Shown here: one piece after another, positions 1-11,442 of the stretch | Layout of the letters: every line of letters begins with the position of its first letter | How positions within the stretch are numbered: position 1 is the stretch's first letter | Source: Talinum fruticosum | Lineage: Eukaryota; Streptophyta; Magnoliopsida; Caryophyllales; Talinaceae | Length of the DNA: 64,000 nt | NCBI GenBank assembly: GCA_021018815.1 | Contig: JAITYX010000077.1 | Span: forward strand, 265,501 to 329,500 | Direction: 5' to 3' | Notes under the pieces: model-generated | Told to the model about the DNA's origin: nothing | Databases searched by the model: none | Seen by the model: the letters and a program-made list of their open reading frames with translations, nothing else | Program-made: the position numbers and the translations under genes

Positions 1-308
1 AAGTTGGAACATTTCCATCTATAATAAATCTTTCTACATGTATAAAAATTAATGTGGTGTTTCAACAGTACAATACCTCTTCTTCTAGTGAACAGTAAGC
101 TATACATTTAGGTTGATTTGCAGCACTTTGTCAATATTGCTCTTCTGTGGCCATTCGAAAAATTGCTCACTTTGTTATCATGTCATCATATGTCATAATA
201 TTTATAAATTTATAACTGTTCTGCATGTTTGGGAGATACTACTTGTTTGGCCTATCCTATATATATTGCATTGAACTCTGCATCTGAGGTTTTCCCTCCT
301 GTGTATAG

Positions 309-3300
309 ATGAAAAGAAAAGATATAGACATAAGCCAGGTATATGATGCCCGTGCATTAAGAGTAGTAATTGGTGATAAGAATGGAACCCTCCACGGACC
401 TGCTGTCAGGTGTTGCTACAATGTCCTTGATATAGTACACAAGTATGTAAGGATTACTATGGCTGAATTTCTTGTTTCTCTTTTCGATATATGCTGGCAT
501 GACTTAATTTTTATTTGAAAAAGTTATGTAAATTTACGTTTGTTTGCACCTCAAATTATGAATTCTTTGTTTGCTCCTTAACATCATGTCATGCATGATA
601 TCTGATAATAATCAGCTGCCTTGTGCAGGCTCTGGTCACCTATAGATGGCGAATTTGATGACTACATTGTTAACCCAAAGCCCAGTGGCTATCAGGTTGG
701 AAATGATTGTGTCAAACATGTCTTGCATTTAATTTGCCATTGCAGTCGATTCTTTCTCAGGATTGGCTGCATACATATTGTACGTTCTAATGCACTCTAT
801 TGAAAAGCATGAGACGTAAAATGAGCATGCAAGTTTGGGTTTAGGTGATATGTCTACTTGTACGTGGATGGAACTTTTACTTGTGACTAGAGTGTGGATA
901 TGCAGTTTATATCGAAATTTGGACTGGATGGCCTGAAGCAAACTAGATAGGATTCCACAAAACAGGTTAAAGGGAAAACAATAAACAATGAAGAGTATGG
1001 TGTCTTGTTGGCTGGCTTAAAAAGAGCTCTATGAAATAATACCTTCTCATCATGGATTGTCATAACAGTGCCATTACGCTGTTGCCTCTCTGGAGACTTG
1101 CTTAGGGCATCATATGGGAGTAAAAACGTGACTTTTTTATTTTGTAGATAGAATTATGCACGAGAACTTGAGCATTTTTTATTATTTTCTCCCTTTACAT
1201 GGGGTGACATACCCTTGGTGTCTTTCAATATATTTTTTAATTGCTCATTAAAAAAATGTAAGGTGCCTTTTGGCACTCCGGAAATTTCAGAGAGGCTGTT
1301 TCCGTTGGATTTTTACAATTAAACTTACCCTTAATTGTAAGATTGCATATGTTCTGCTATGCTGATTTTTCATCTGTTTGAGGAGCTAGGTGGTTATCTT
1401 TGGTTGAGGGTAAATCCAAGAGAAGAGAAGTAAAGGGGGGTATCGTCCCGTGATTAATCCTTTACATGCGATGGGAAAGAAAAAGAATAAGAAAGAAATG
1501 AACCTTTGTTAGTGGTAATGCCATGTCACTTTGATGATCTGAACAAAGCCAAGCCTTCAATTATGCTTTAGATGGGTAACACCCCCTTGGCGTTCTTGGA
1601 ATATATTCTTGATTACTCATCAAAGGAAAAAAATGGATTTAGATGGAAGGATCTAAACAGTCCAACGTTGGTTTAAAACAGACAATTGGTTTGTTATGGT
1701 CTGCATGATATTGAATACTCTAGATGTGTGTGCCATTTTGTAAACTGCGGTGAGGAAATCTGTGTATTGGTGCCACCATAATATGACATCTACATATAGA
1801 TGTGCTGGCAGTAGAGATGGTTTTTGTTGTGAATTTCATGGCTCTATTGAAATTACATGTTTTGTGTTTGACAAAATCGTCATCTACTCATGTCAGTCTC
1901 TGCATACTGCTGTACAAGGTCCTGATAACTCACCCTTGGAAGTCCAAATAAGGACACAGGTACCATAGTCCTGCCTTTCTCCGAAACTATCCACCCCCAA
2001 CAAAAAAAAAAAAAAAGAAAAAATAAATCTCTGGTTATCTCCCTTCTCTCTCTCCTTGCACATTTTTGGCGTCCATACCAGCTTTTCGGCTTTTATTCTA
2101 CTTTTTAACTCATTATCTTTCTCCTATTTTTGAAATTTTTTATTTTAGAGAATGCATGAGTATGCAGAGCATGGACTTGCTGCACATTGGCTCTACAAAG
2201 AGACCAATAACAAGTCACTTTCTTCTTTAAGCCCAGAAAGTTATCATGTGAAAGGTTTCTCCAATTTTTCAGAAGGCTTGGAAGAACAGAACATAGCGGA
2301 GGATATATATTTGAAATACAGCTCCTTGAAAGCAGGACATCCTGTGCTTAGGGTGGAAGGAAGCAACTTGCTCGCCGCAGTTATTATTAAGTACGTTAGT
2401 GCCTTACTGCCTTGGTGTGTGCTATATATGTATTGCAGAAACCACCATAGCCTTTTCTTGTTGGAGACAAGGAATCTCATATTTGCTCATGAAATTCTTT
2501 TTCCAGAGTTGACAAGGATGGAAAGGAACTGCTTGTTGCTGTCAGCTTTGGATTGGCAGCATCTGAAGCAGTTGCTGACAGAAGAACGTCCTTTCAAATA
2601 AAGAGATGGGAAGCTTATGCTAGGTTATACAAAAAGGTAACCCCCCACCCCCCAACGCACAAAAAGGGTACTTGTATCGTCTCAAGCTTTTTACAAAACT
2701 TTTGTGGCTCCCTTTGAATCAGTCTCTGCTTGCATGGGCAAGGCTTCGTAGATTTAAATCTAGATGTGTTTTAGGTTGCTTAAATCTACATTTAAATCAT
2801 TTGAATCAGTCAAGCAGCTGCCTACTTCTTGACAACATTCAGTTTGTGTCTTAAGTTGTGGTGTTGATTCGCTTCCTACTTCTTACCTGGGTCTTCCTCC
2901 GGGAGCAAAATTCAAAAGAAAGACATTTGGCAACCGGTTGTTGAGAAGTTTGAAAGAAGGCTTCTGGGTGGAAATCAAAGTATTTCTCTTTCCACACATA
3001 ACCGAAGAATGGAAAAGATTCTTCAAGAGTCTCAGCGCCCAGAGATTGACTCTCATCAAAAGTGTCCTTGCTAGCATTCTTACGTTCTTCCTTTCCCTCT
3101 TCCACATTCCTGCCTTGGTGGCTTCAAAGTTAGAGGCCATTCAGAGAAAGTTTCTTTGGGGCTCTTTTGGGACTGATTTCAAGTACCAACTGGTTAGATG
3201 GAATATTATTAAGGTCCCAGTTCGAGAGGGGATTAGGTGTCAAAGGCTTAAAGAGTTTTAATAAGGTTTTTCTTGGGAAATGGTTATGGAGATTCATGAA

Positions 3301-6300
3301 TGAGAAGGAGAATCTTTGGCGCAAGGCCGTAAAATATGGAGAGGACGATTTTGGGTGGTATCGTTGTAGATGGAATGGTTCTTATGGACAAAGTCTTTGG
3401 AGGTATATTTCTATAAGATGGGATATATTTCTACTCCGCTTTTCCTTTGCGGGTGGGAGTTGGTTCCTCCATTTATTTTTGGCACGGTTGCTGTTATGAA
3501 GGTGCTCCTTCGAAAAATTTTTCCCTTCTCTTTTTCCTTGGCAAGGAATAAGGATGCTTTTGTGGCTGATTATTTGAAAAGAGGGTCTGATAATATAATA
3601 TGGTCTCCAGTTTTTATTCGAGAAGCCCTTACTGATGATGATACTATTCTTAGCCTCCTCATCAAACTTAATGAGATTACTGTAGGGAATTCTTCTTGCT
3701 ATATGTTTAGATGGGATTTCAATCACGAAGGGGTTTTCTATGTTAAGTCTTTCTATTTGAAGCTCGCTTCCGATCGTGCTCTTTCTTTACATCTCCCCTC
3801 ATATTTTCATCTTCCTTGGAAGCTAATTTGGAAGTATCTGGCGCCTTTAAAAGTGTTTTTTTATGTGTGCGAATCTTGTCGTGTAATTATTTTAACTTGT
3901 GATAATTTATGAAGTAAGGGACAGAATTTGGTGAATACATGTTCTATGTGCAAAGATGATTTGGAATCCACTAATCACTTGTTGCTGCATTGCCCTTTTG
4001 TTAGAGCTTTGTGGGAGTTAGCCTAGTTGTTTGGGTGTCCCTTGGGGTGTTTGCAGTTCTACTAAGGAAAATCTTGTGGCTTGGGAAGGCTACTTTGGGA
4101 GAAAAGCTAAAGAGAAGAAAGCCTTGCTTATCCCACATGCCATTTTCTGGAGCATGTGTGTGAGAGAAATAGTGGAGTCTTTGAGGGAGTGGAAATTTCT
4201 CTTCATTCCTTAAGGATAAGATTCTCAAGACTTTCTACTTTTGGGATAGTGGCAAGTTCTGCCAATCTTCTTTTGATATTGTAGATGTTGTGTATAGTCT
4301 ACATTTTGGTTGTATATAGTCCTTTTGTAGGATGCTTGCTTTGCATCCACTGTTTTCATATATATATATATAAAAGGCCGCCTACATTTAAATCTCCCCT
4401 GACCCCTAAAGCAGGGCTTGCATTGCGTGGTGGTGGTTTTGTTGTTTTATCGTCTCAGTTTTTCTCTTCTAAAAGGTGCTTCTACTGGTAGTTGTCTGTT
4501 TCTGTAGTTTGTGGTTTTCCCATTCTTCTCTGCATTCTCCTTATTTTCTTCTGGTCTCCCTTTATATCTTAGCTTCTGTTCCAGACTTCCAGACACTAAA
4601 TTCCTGCAGTGTCTGAAATTTTTGGAAACAGTTCCTTTTGCTTTCTAGAATGTGCTTGTCAGCTTCACCATATAGCTTCTCTTTGCATTTTGTCATTGGC
4701 TTTGTTCTGCTTCCTTTCAATTTCCTTACCAAACTGGCTGAACTATTTTTCCAGTCCAAAAGAATGGGTCCTGATTTTCACACTTTAATTTGATGCTTGT
4801 TCTGTAATGTTTTGATATCACACTTAGAAATCTGCATGATGCTGCTAAAGAAGAATTATGATTGCTGAATTGTCAGGCATGTTTAGATCATTTTATGGTC
4901 TATACACGGTTTCAGATTAACAAAAAATGTTTAAGATGGTGTCAAATCATGAGTATATGGCCTTGTTGACCCGGAAAATGATCTAGGGTATTTTATGGTC
5001 ATTCTGGAGAGCTTAAGAATTTTACTCTCATAAATCGAAGGATGTTTTAGTGGTATAGTAGGGAGACTCACTGGACACCATCCCCCTCCTCTCCCCACAC
5101 ATGCGAAATTGTTCACTGTTTTTAGGATCGTTAGTAAAATTGTCCAATGGGTATCGATAACTCTTACATCTGAAATTTGTTTGTATTTTTATTTTAGATT
5201 TCTAAAATGGACATATGTTATAGTGCATTGACACTCATCAAAGACAAAAGTGCCTCTATAATGAACACTGTTGACTAAGATTTCTAGATTTTCCACCGCC
5301 TAGAACACCTAAAAGGTGGTTTAGAGGCTTGAGTGGCAGAAATTATCACAATTCATGACCCCTAACATAAAAAGGCTATTACATAAAATTGGATTGTTTG
5401 ACGAAAATAATCAACCTTTTAGGGTATTGAATGAAAACATATCGAACTTTTTCTTGGACATGAATAGGTTGACCTATGGCCGTAGCTTTTTTTTGTTTAA
5501 CAGATTGCCACCGATTTTTAGGCACTATGACTCTCCTAGGAAGTTCACATGTTAGAAATTTTAATCCTTGAATATGTTGGTTAGAGTAATTAATTTTAAA
5601 AAATTTGAACAAGACAGAAGCCTATGTGACATAAACCTTTTTTGAAAAAAATTTGAACCTTAACTCATTCTCCCTCTCCCTTTGTCCTCCCTCTTTTAAG
5701 GAAATAATTTCAAATTAAATGAAAAAGTTAATTACTCCAACCACCATACACGTGCTAAAACGTCTGACATGTCATCTCTCCGATGAGTCGAGTGCCCAAA
5801 AATTAATGGCGGTTTTTTTTTTATATATAAAAACTTCCTAAAAGCTAGCCTATTCATGTGCAAGAAATGTCCAATATATTTTTGTACAATAACCCCAAAA
5901 GTTTGTTATTTTTGTCCAATTTTCCTATAAAATTTCAAAATTTTGAAAAAATATCTCTAAAATAATCAAATCGTTACTAGTTGCCTACTAAATGTTCGAA
6001 ATATTTTATGCTATATGGAGTCCGAAATTGAGTTTAAGGAGTGTGTATGTCACCTAGGAATGGAAACGGGCGGGTCCACACCAAGGACTGCCCCGCCCGG
6101 CCCTCGCTACCCCCGCCTCATCCCGGTCCCCGTCCCTCTCCCCACTTTGAGGGACAAATCTTCACCCTAGCCCCGTCCCCAATGGATGCCCGATCCCGGC
6201 AGGGAAAATTTTCCGTGCACAAATGTTGAAAAAGTCCAAAAGATTCGAAAAATACAAAAATTAAATACGAAATTACCATCAATTAATACTCATCCATGGA

Positions 6301-9300
6301 GCCCCGACCCCGACTGAAAGCAAGAGGAGAAAGAGAGGAGGATGACTAAAATAGAGGACTTAAAGAGAAGAGAACGACCGAGAGTGCGAGAGGAGAGGAC
6401 GACAAGAGGAGAGAGCGAGAGGAGAGAGAGTGGGGAGGTTGAGGAGAGGATGACAACTGAGAGGGTGGCGAGAGGAGAAGGAGAGAAAGGAGAAAGGCAA
6501 GAGGGGAGAGAGAGAGTGGGGAGGTTGAGAGGAGAAAGAGTGGGGAGGCTGAGAGGAGAGTGAGTAACTTGGAAAGGGAGTCCTTAGGGTAACTTTTATA
6601 GTTAGGGTTATGGATGTGGTAATATTACAAAAATGTCATCCGTATTAATTTACAAAAAATCATAAAAAAAAAAGGGGAATGGGGCCAAAATTTTCCCTTG
6701 GCCTTGTCCCGTCTGCGCTATGGGGAAGATGTTGCTTCCCTGTCCCCACCCTGTTCTCCGTTCGGGGTGTTTTTCCCCAATTCAGGTTGCCTTGTTGGAG
6801 AGGGGTATCCCTGCCCTGTTGCGATCCCTAGCCACCATAGTTCAGGTGACCAACACCTCAAAATCTACAAGTAGGTTCTAATGAAGCCATTACTCTGATA
6901 AAAATTGTAAAGATGTTAGAATGTCATAAGACATTCTGAACATAACAACATCACATACAATTTGTCATTTTTGTTAAAAAGCCTGCTAATCATTGCTATT
7001 ATTATGTTATTCCCTTAACATATTTTTGTGCATTTTAGTGCCATTCTAAACAGTTTAAGAGTTCATTGTATGTGACCTTAATGGCAATTTAAGAGCAATT
7101 ATGTTTCAAAATCTACAAATTGGTCTTGCGTGGTTGCAGAGGTGAGTGTGCAGAGGCTCAGAACATCCCCCCGGCAGCAAAAAAGGAGGTTATTGTACAT
7201 AGTTTCGGTCATGAGGCACTGGGGAATAATATTAGTGTGGTTGTTGAATGTTATCTGCAATCTACTTTCTAACCTCAAAATCTTTTGGGTTGTGCTGAGA
7301 TATCTCTAATACCGTGCACTACAAATCCTCAATCATGCCTGTGTATAAGCATTAATCATGTTTTAAATTATGCAAGATGGAGTTAATAAAGCAATCATAC
7401 TCATTGGGATTGTTTAGGAAGGCATTTGGGATGTTTAGGGCATTCAGGTTGTGAAGTGGTTAGAGTTTTTGAGAATTACCCAGATGAGACTGTCAAAATG
7501 ACAGCAATTGCATGTGTTTTTGTGTATTTTGATTCTGGCGAGTATTTGAGGAACTGTCAAATGATGCCTTTGTACTTTTTCGACCCTCCTAATGTCTTAG
7601 GTTTCTTCACCATTGTTGATAGTTGATGGCATGTTGTATCCCTGCATCATGCCTAAGAGTATACAATATATGACCATAATACCATTATTTAGAGAGATTG
7701 GAATCAAGCTTCTATTCTACAAGATGGTGTCAGTAAAGCATTTACACACATTGAAATAGGTTAGGGCAATGTGTATAATGTTGTAAAAGGTTTTGGAGTA
7801 AAGATGGTGAGAGCCTCTCGAGATTGCTATACAAGGTTTTTGGATTTTTGAAAAACATCGGAGTAGTCCCTCAGTGTCAGTGGTAAAATATACTTTCACA
7901 AATCAAAACAGTAGTAAATTGTTTTAGGACCATTTTGAACACATCATCACGCTTCAATATGTAGAAAATGATCCACGTGGTAATTCCACTAATTAGATTG
8001 TTTATACAAATTTGAACATCCGAAGAGGTTTTTGGGTATAGCAGTTAGAGCCTGAAATATTTAATTGAAAGGTCTATAGCAAATAGAGATACAGAAGTTA
8101 AGGACGAAGTGCAAGGCCCATAATTTTACTACTGTACTTATTAATTGATATCTTTTATTTTTAATAGTTTAATTTTTCTTGTAATTTATGTTTTGATCTT
8201 TTCTAGTAGAATGTATTTTTTATCCAATTTTCTAATAGAATGTTGAGAATAAAATAAAAATAAAAAACATGAATAGGTAATACTTTCCTGTTTGTTTATC
8301 TATCATAGATAAACAAGTTAGATAATAAGTAGGCAAGAGATCTGAATACATAATACTTCTCTAAACCACCCTTCGTTTTTAAAAGAAAAACTAGATCACA
8401 GGTTGATCTTTCACATTAGCTTTTTGGCCTATCACTTTTGGACAATTTTCTAGTTTATGAATTTTCTATCATCTATTTACTCTCCAATCAACCTGTGTTC
8501 CAGGTTCTCGACGAACGGTGGTTTGAACCAGGGCATGGAGATTGGTGTACATGTCTTGAAAAGTACATACTTTGCCGAGATGGGATTTTTCATAAGGTAT
8601 GTGAGATATAGAACTTTCGACAGCAGAAACTAATTCAATTGAGTGAAATAGTTGTGCCAGTGCGTTGAGTCATCTTATGCCTGTACCAGTTGGAGTTGGG
8701 AATTCAAATTGTATATCCTCTACAGTGATGAGTCAACAGTTATATCATTCTGTGTCTGTCCTGTCTAGAAGTCAGGTAGATTGTTGGAGGAACAGAGTTG
8801 AAGAACTTGCGTATCTTGCAATATACTGGTCACAGTCATACAGATGTGGCTCGCTTTGCTCGAATGTTGTTGCTCATGGTTTGGCTGGCTTGGAAGTTGT
8901 AAGCTAAGAACACCATTTTCCAAAGCTAGTGGCCTCAATAGTCGATTTATGGCTTCGAGATCCTGATAATTTCTTTCAACTATAGAGACCCATGTTTAGC
9001 GGTTCCCTTGCCCAATTGAACCCATGCTCATGGAATTTATAATACGTTGGGAGTATGGTTGTCAAAGAGTATTGCAGGTATCTGAATGCACAAGTCTTAA
9101 CATCTCTCATTCAAAACATTCCTTGAAGCCAGGTTCATTGGGTGAGGTAGCTCTAATAGATGTCATAGCTATTTGCTTAAGGCTTTGATGATGAGTCAAG
9201 GTTAGGGCCTAAAACGCTTGCACTTTTTCCTCCTTTCAGAAAGCGTGCTTTGTAGATGTGCAAAAGAATATGTAGTCTTTAGATGCTATTATGACTAACT

Positions 9301-10625
9301 AGTGAATGTTATCCATCTCTGTGCAGCAAGATCAATTTGATCGTCTGCTGCCAACATTTATTCAGATTATTGATCTTACAGAGCAGGAAGAATCTAAATA
9401 TTGGGCAGTCGTGTGTGCTGTTTTTGATGGAAAACATATTGATTCAATTGCATCATGTTCAGGGAGCAGTGAGAAACCCATCTCTAGTGCGTCTATATCT
9501 TCCATGGAGGCTACTATTAATAACAAGGTTCGGTCATTGCTATTTGCCTGATCATTTTCTGCATCTGAATTTGTTACTAAGGGTTTTACCTTAATTATTC
9601 AGACTTTTTATAACTCAATTAATGTTGTGTTTCAAAAGATTTCAACTCAACAAATTGTTTTTTGAAAGGTTTTTTTTCTGAGTTTCTTGGAATCGGGGTC
9701 TTAATTTGCACCTTGCGTGAGTGCTTCCAGTAGTAATGTTGCCTATATTTGGATCTTCGTATATTTTGATTCAAGGCTTTAATATTTCCCCTTGACAAAA
9801 ATGTGCCTGTGTTGGCCACATATTTGGTTCGTATGCCCATGTTTCAGTTAACTCTTCATTTGAAAAAACTAGTATGACATATTGCCATGAAAATGGACAT
9901 TAGCCGCCAAACTGAAAGAGCTAAATTTTCATTTAGATAGGTAATTTGGATTTGAAACTTGTTCATGGCAATTGACAAAGTAGTGTCTCAAGTCTGAACC
10001 ACCATTGTAGTTGCATGATTAAGACTGGGTAACTTATCCTACACTGATAAATTCTCATTTTAACTTGCTAATCCATACCCTAAAGGGAAAAGTCAGTAGG
10101 CATGACAATAAGGATAAGAAATCTTACGAGATTTTGAAGTTTCATTTATAATTGATGCATGGACTTTGACAGTTAGACATGGACTTTGACAGTTGTAAAT
10201 TTATAGTCAAGGCTTATTTGTAGAAGTACACAGATTATAAATGTTATATAGTTGTAGAAATTTACATAGAATATAAATATTTTCCATATCAGAAAATTGT
10301 ACAGTTGAGATAATATTGCCTGAACGTTCAGGTGCGCCTACTAAGGACAATGCTTCAATGGGAGGAGCAGATATGTTCTGAAGTTGGTATTAAGCAAAAC
10401 TTTGTTCGAAGGGGATCACGTGACAATCCTGATTCCTTGTTGCTTGGGGAAGTGGCCATTGTGTTTTGGCCAGAGGGTGAGATAGTAAGGTTGAGATATG
10501 GCAGCACCGCTGCCGACGTAGCCAGAAGAATAGGTCTGGAAGGCAAGTTGGTTTCGGTAAACGGCCAGCTGGTGCAACCTGATATCCAACTCAGAGATGG
10601 TGATGTGGTTGAAGTGAGACTTTAA
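309..10625 (+). CDS. RSH1: RSH1-like RelA/SpoT (p)ppGpp synthetase/hydrolase, 3' part (8 exons)
   Basis: Exons read by eye: 309-442, 629-695, 1897-1959, 2149-2390, 2507-2636, 8504-8596, 9327-9527 and 10332-10625 (TAA). All junctions are GT-AG and phases agree, giving 407 residues. The first ~105 residues are the RelA/SpoT synthetase domain ([58 protein letters not shown]). A plant RSH1 linker with [12 protein letters not shown] follows. The last ~60 residues look like a TGS fold ([18 protein letters not shown], ending DGDVVEVRL). Known of the family: RSH proteins make or hydrolyse (p)ppGpp in plastids; Arabidopsis RSH1 is regarded as mainly a hydrolase. The HD hydrolase domain, the transit peptide and the glycine position that decides synthetase activity lie left of the window, so activity cannot be judged. 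Intron 5 (5.9 kb) is swollen by transposons. The gene is convergent with BRF1. RSH1 is preferred over RSH2/3 from the linker wording recalled for RSH1. Confidence 0.93.
1130..1258 (+). mobile_element. LINE 3'-end fragment in RSH1 intron 2
   Basis: This stretch ends with the phrase seen at several LINE tails in the window: an ACATGGGGTGACATACCC-type string, then CTTGGTGTCT, an AT stretch, and 'ttgctcattaaaaaaa' as the A-rich tail. Only the extreme 3' end is present, as expected of 5'-truncated target-primed insertions. It is non-coding and lies in the sense direction of RSH1. Assignment rests on resemblance to the longer tails at 14.6, 24.5, 27.3 and 28.7-29.2 kb. Confidence 0.55.
1565..1634 (+). 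mobile_element. Second short LINE 3' tail in RSH1 intron 2
   Basis: It repeats the tail phrase (GATGGGTAACACCCCCTTGG, then an AT stretch, 'gattactcatcaaagg' and an A-run). It lies about 400 bp downstream of a similar tail in the same intron and orientation. No coding capacity. Confidence 0.45.
2855..4378 (+). mobile_element. 5'-truncated L1-type LINE (3' part of ORF2) in RSH1 intron 5
   Basis: Broken frames read as the C-terminal half of a plant LINE ORF2: [16 protein letters not shown] near 2875, [20 protein letters not shown] (~3045-3110), [18 protein letters not shown] (~3150-3210), [18 protein letters not shown] (~3270-3330), then a zf-RVT-like region ([20 protein letters not shown] ~3710-3770; [20 protein letters not shown] ~3945-4000). 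Frameshifts and stops make it non-functional. It ends with the GGATGCTTGCTTTGCATCC tail (~4330) and a TA-rich stretch, as do the copies at 26.6, 40.9 and 41.3 kb. Inserted in the sense direction of RSH1. Confidence 0.88.
6055..6830. mobile_element. Non-autonomous hAT element with Ac-like inverted ends
   Basis: The left end reads TAGGAATGGAAACGGGCGGG; the reverse complement of the right end reads TAGGGATCGCAACAGGGCAG. Both resemble the Ac/Ds-type TIR (TAGGGATGAAAACGG). The 776-bp interior has C-rich and G-rich subterminal blocks and a purine-rich GA tract (~6310-6565), and no transposase. A clean 8-bp target duplication is not visible. Lies in RSH1 intron 5. Confidence 0.6.
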
Positions 10626-11442
10626 TTCAGTTATGTATAGTATTGTGGTTGTAAAATAGTCTTGCTTCGTAGGCTGTTATTTCTACAAAATGTACATAAC
10701 TTGTATATAATTTCGATCCTGACTACTCTGCATGGTGATCATTTATCAAAAAAAGATCGGGTTTTTTAAAGCTTGACAATAGCTGTACTACCAACTAGTT
10801 GAACAAAGCGGGACAGTTTGCAGCAGCAAGCTGCTGTTCATTCACATTAGGTCAAGTCCAGTGCGCGGTTGATTATATGCCTTTTCCATGCGGCAACTTA
10901 TTCTTTGCAGCTTTGGACACATAAGTGCTCTGGTCCATCACACATCTCAAAGAGTAGGTCCACATTGCTCTTAAAAATATTTTTAGGATGCAAACTTTTG
11001 AAGAAAATATTTCGACATCCTCCTGAGTCCTGATCGTATGGCCACACTTTAGAAGTCTGTATCTGGTACTTATCGCTCCTGTTTAACTCAGGCTTGATAA
11101 TAGTAGTTCGAAGGGAGCCCTCTCTTTCACCCGGGGAAAAAAATATTTAACGTGTCTTTTCATATCAATGTTAGAAGAACTGAGAATAGAGAACCTACTT
11201 CACATCTCGAAATGGGCAAAAATGAAAAGAAAAAAGATGTATAACTCTACAGCATTCTTATGAATAATTCCATAGCCACTTTTCATTATTTCATATCCCC
11301 CGCCCCCAACTCTCCTGTTCGAAAGAAGTTCAATGTACAAAGAATTTTAATGGGAAAAACTATAGTATATAACATCGGATCACTCATTTTCCTAAATAAT
11401 GTAGAATGTACACTAAATTAATCTGCAGCAGTGGGACACCTG
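10626..11442. other. Convergent 3' UTR/intergenic region between RSH1 and BRF1
   Basis: An 817-bp gap between the RSH1 stop and the BRF1 stop on the opposite strand. AT-rich sequence such as 'tgtacataacttgtatataa' soon after the RSH1 stop is compatible with a plant far-upstream/polyadenylation region. No further gene is seen. Both 3' UTRs probably lie here. Confidence 0.6.

Larger units (their letters stand above)
2637..8503 (+). other. RSH1 intron 5, 5.9 kb
   Basis: Donor GTAACC after ...RLYKK; acceptor CCAG before [14 protein letters not shown]. It contains the LINE piece (2.86-4.38 kb) and the hAT element (6.06-6.83 kb). The remaining AT-rich sequence (4.4-6.05 and 6.83-8.50 kb) shows no coding frame or RNA gene that I can support. 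The protein joins directly across the intron, so no exon is missing. Confidence 0.85.

Noticed and set aside
3370..3912. 180-codon frame as a possible host gene
   Set aside because: It is the zf-RVT part of LINE ORF2, inside RSH1 intron 5.
6342..6563. Arg/Glu/Gly-rich 73-codon frame
   Set aside because: Purine-rich GA tract inside the hAT-like element; low complexity.
6049..6836. GTCACC/GCCACC as target-site duplication of the hAT element
   Set aside because: Only six bases align, with one mismatch; an 8-bp duplication is expected for hAT, so it was not called.
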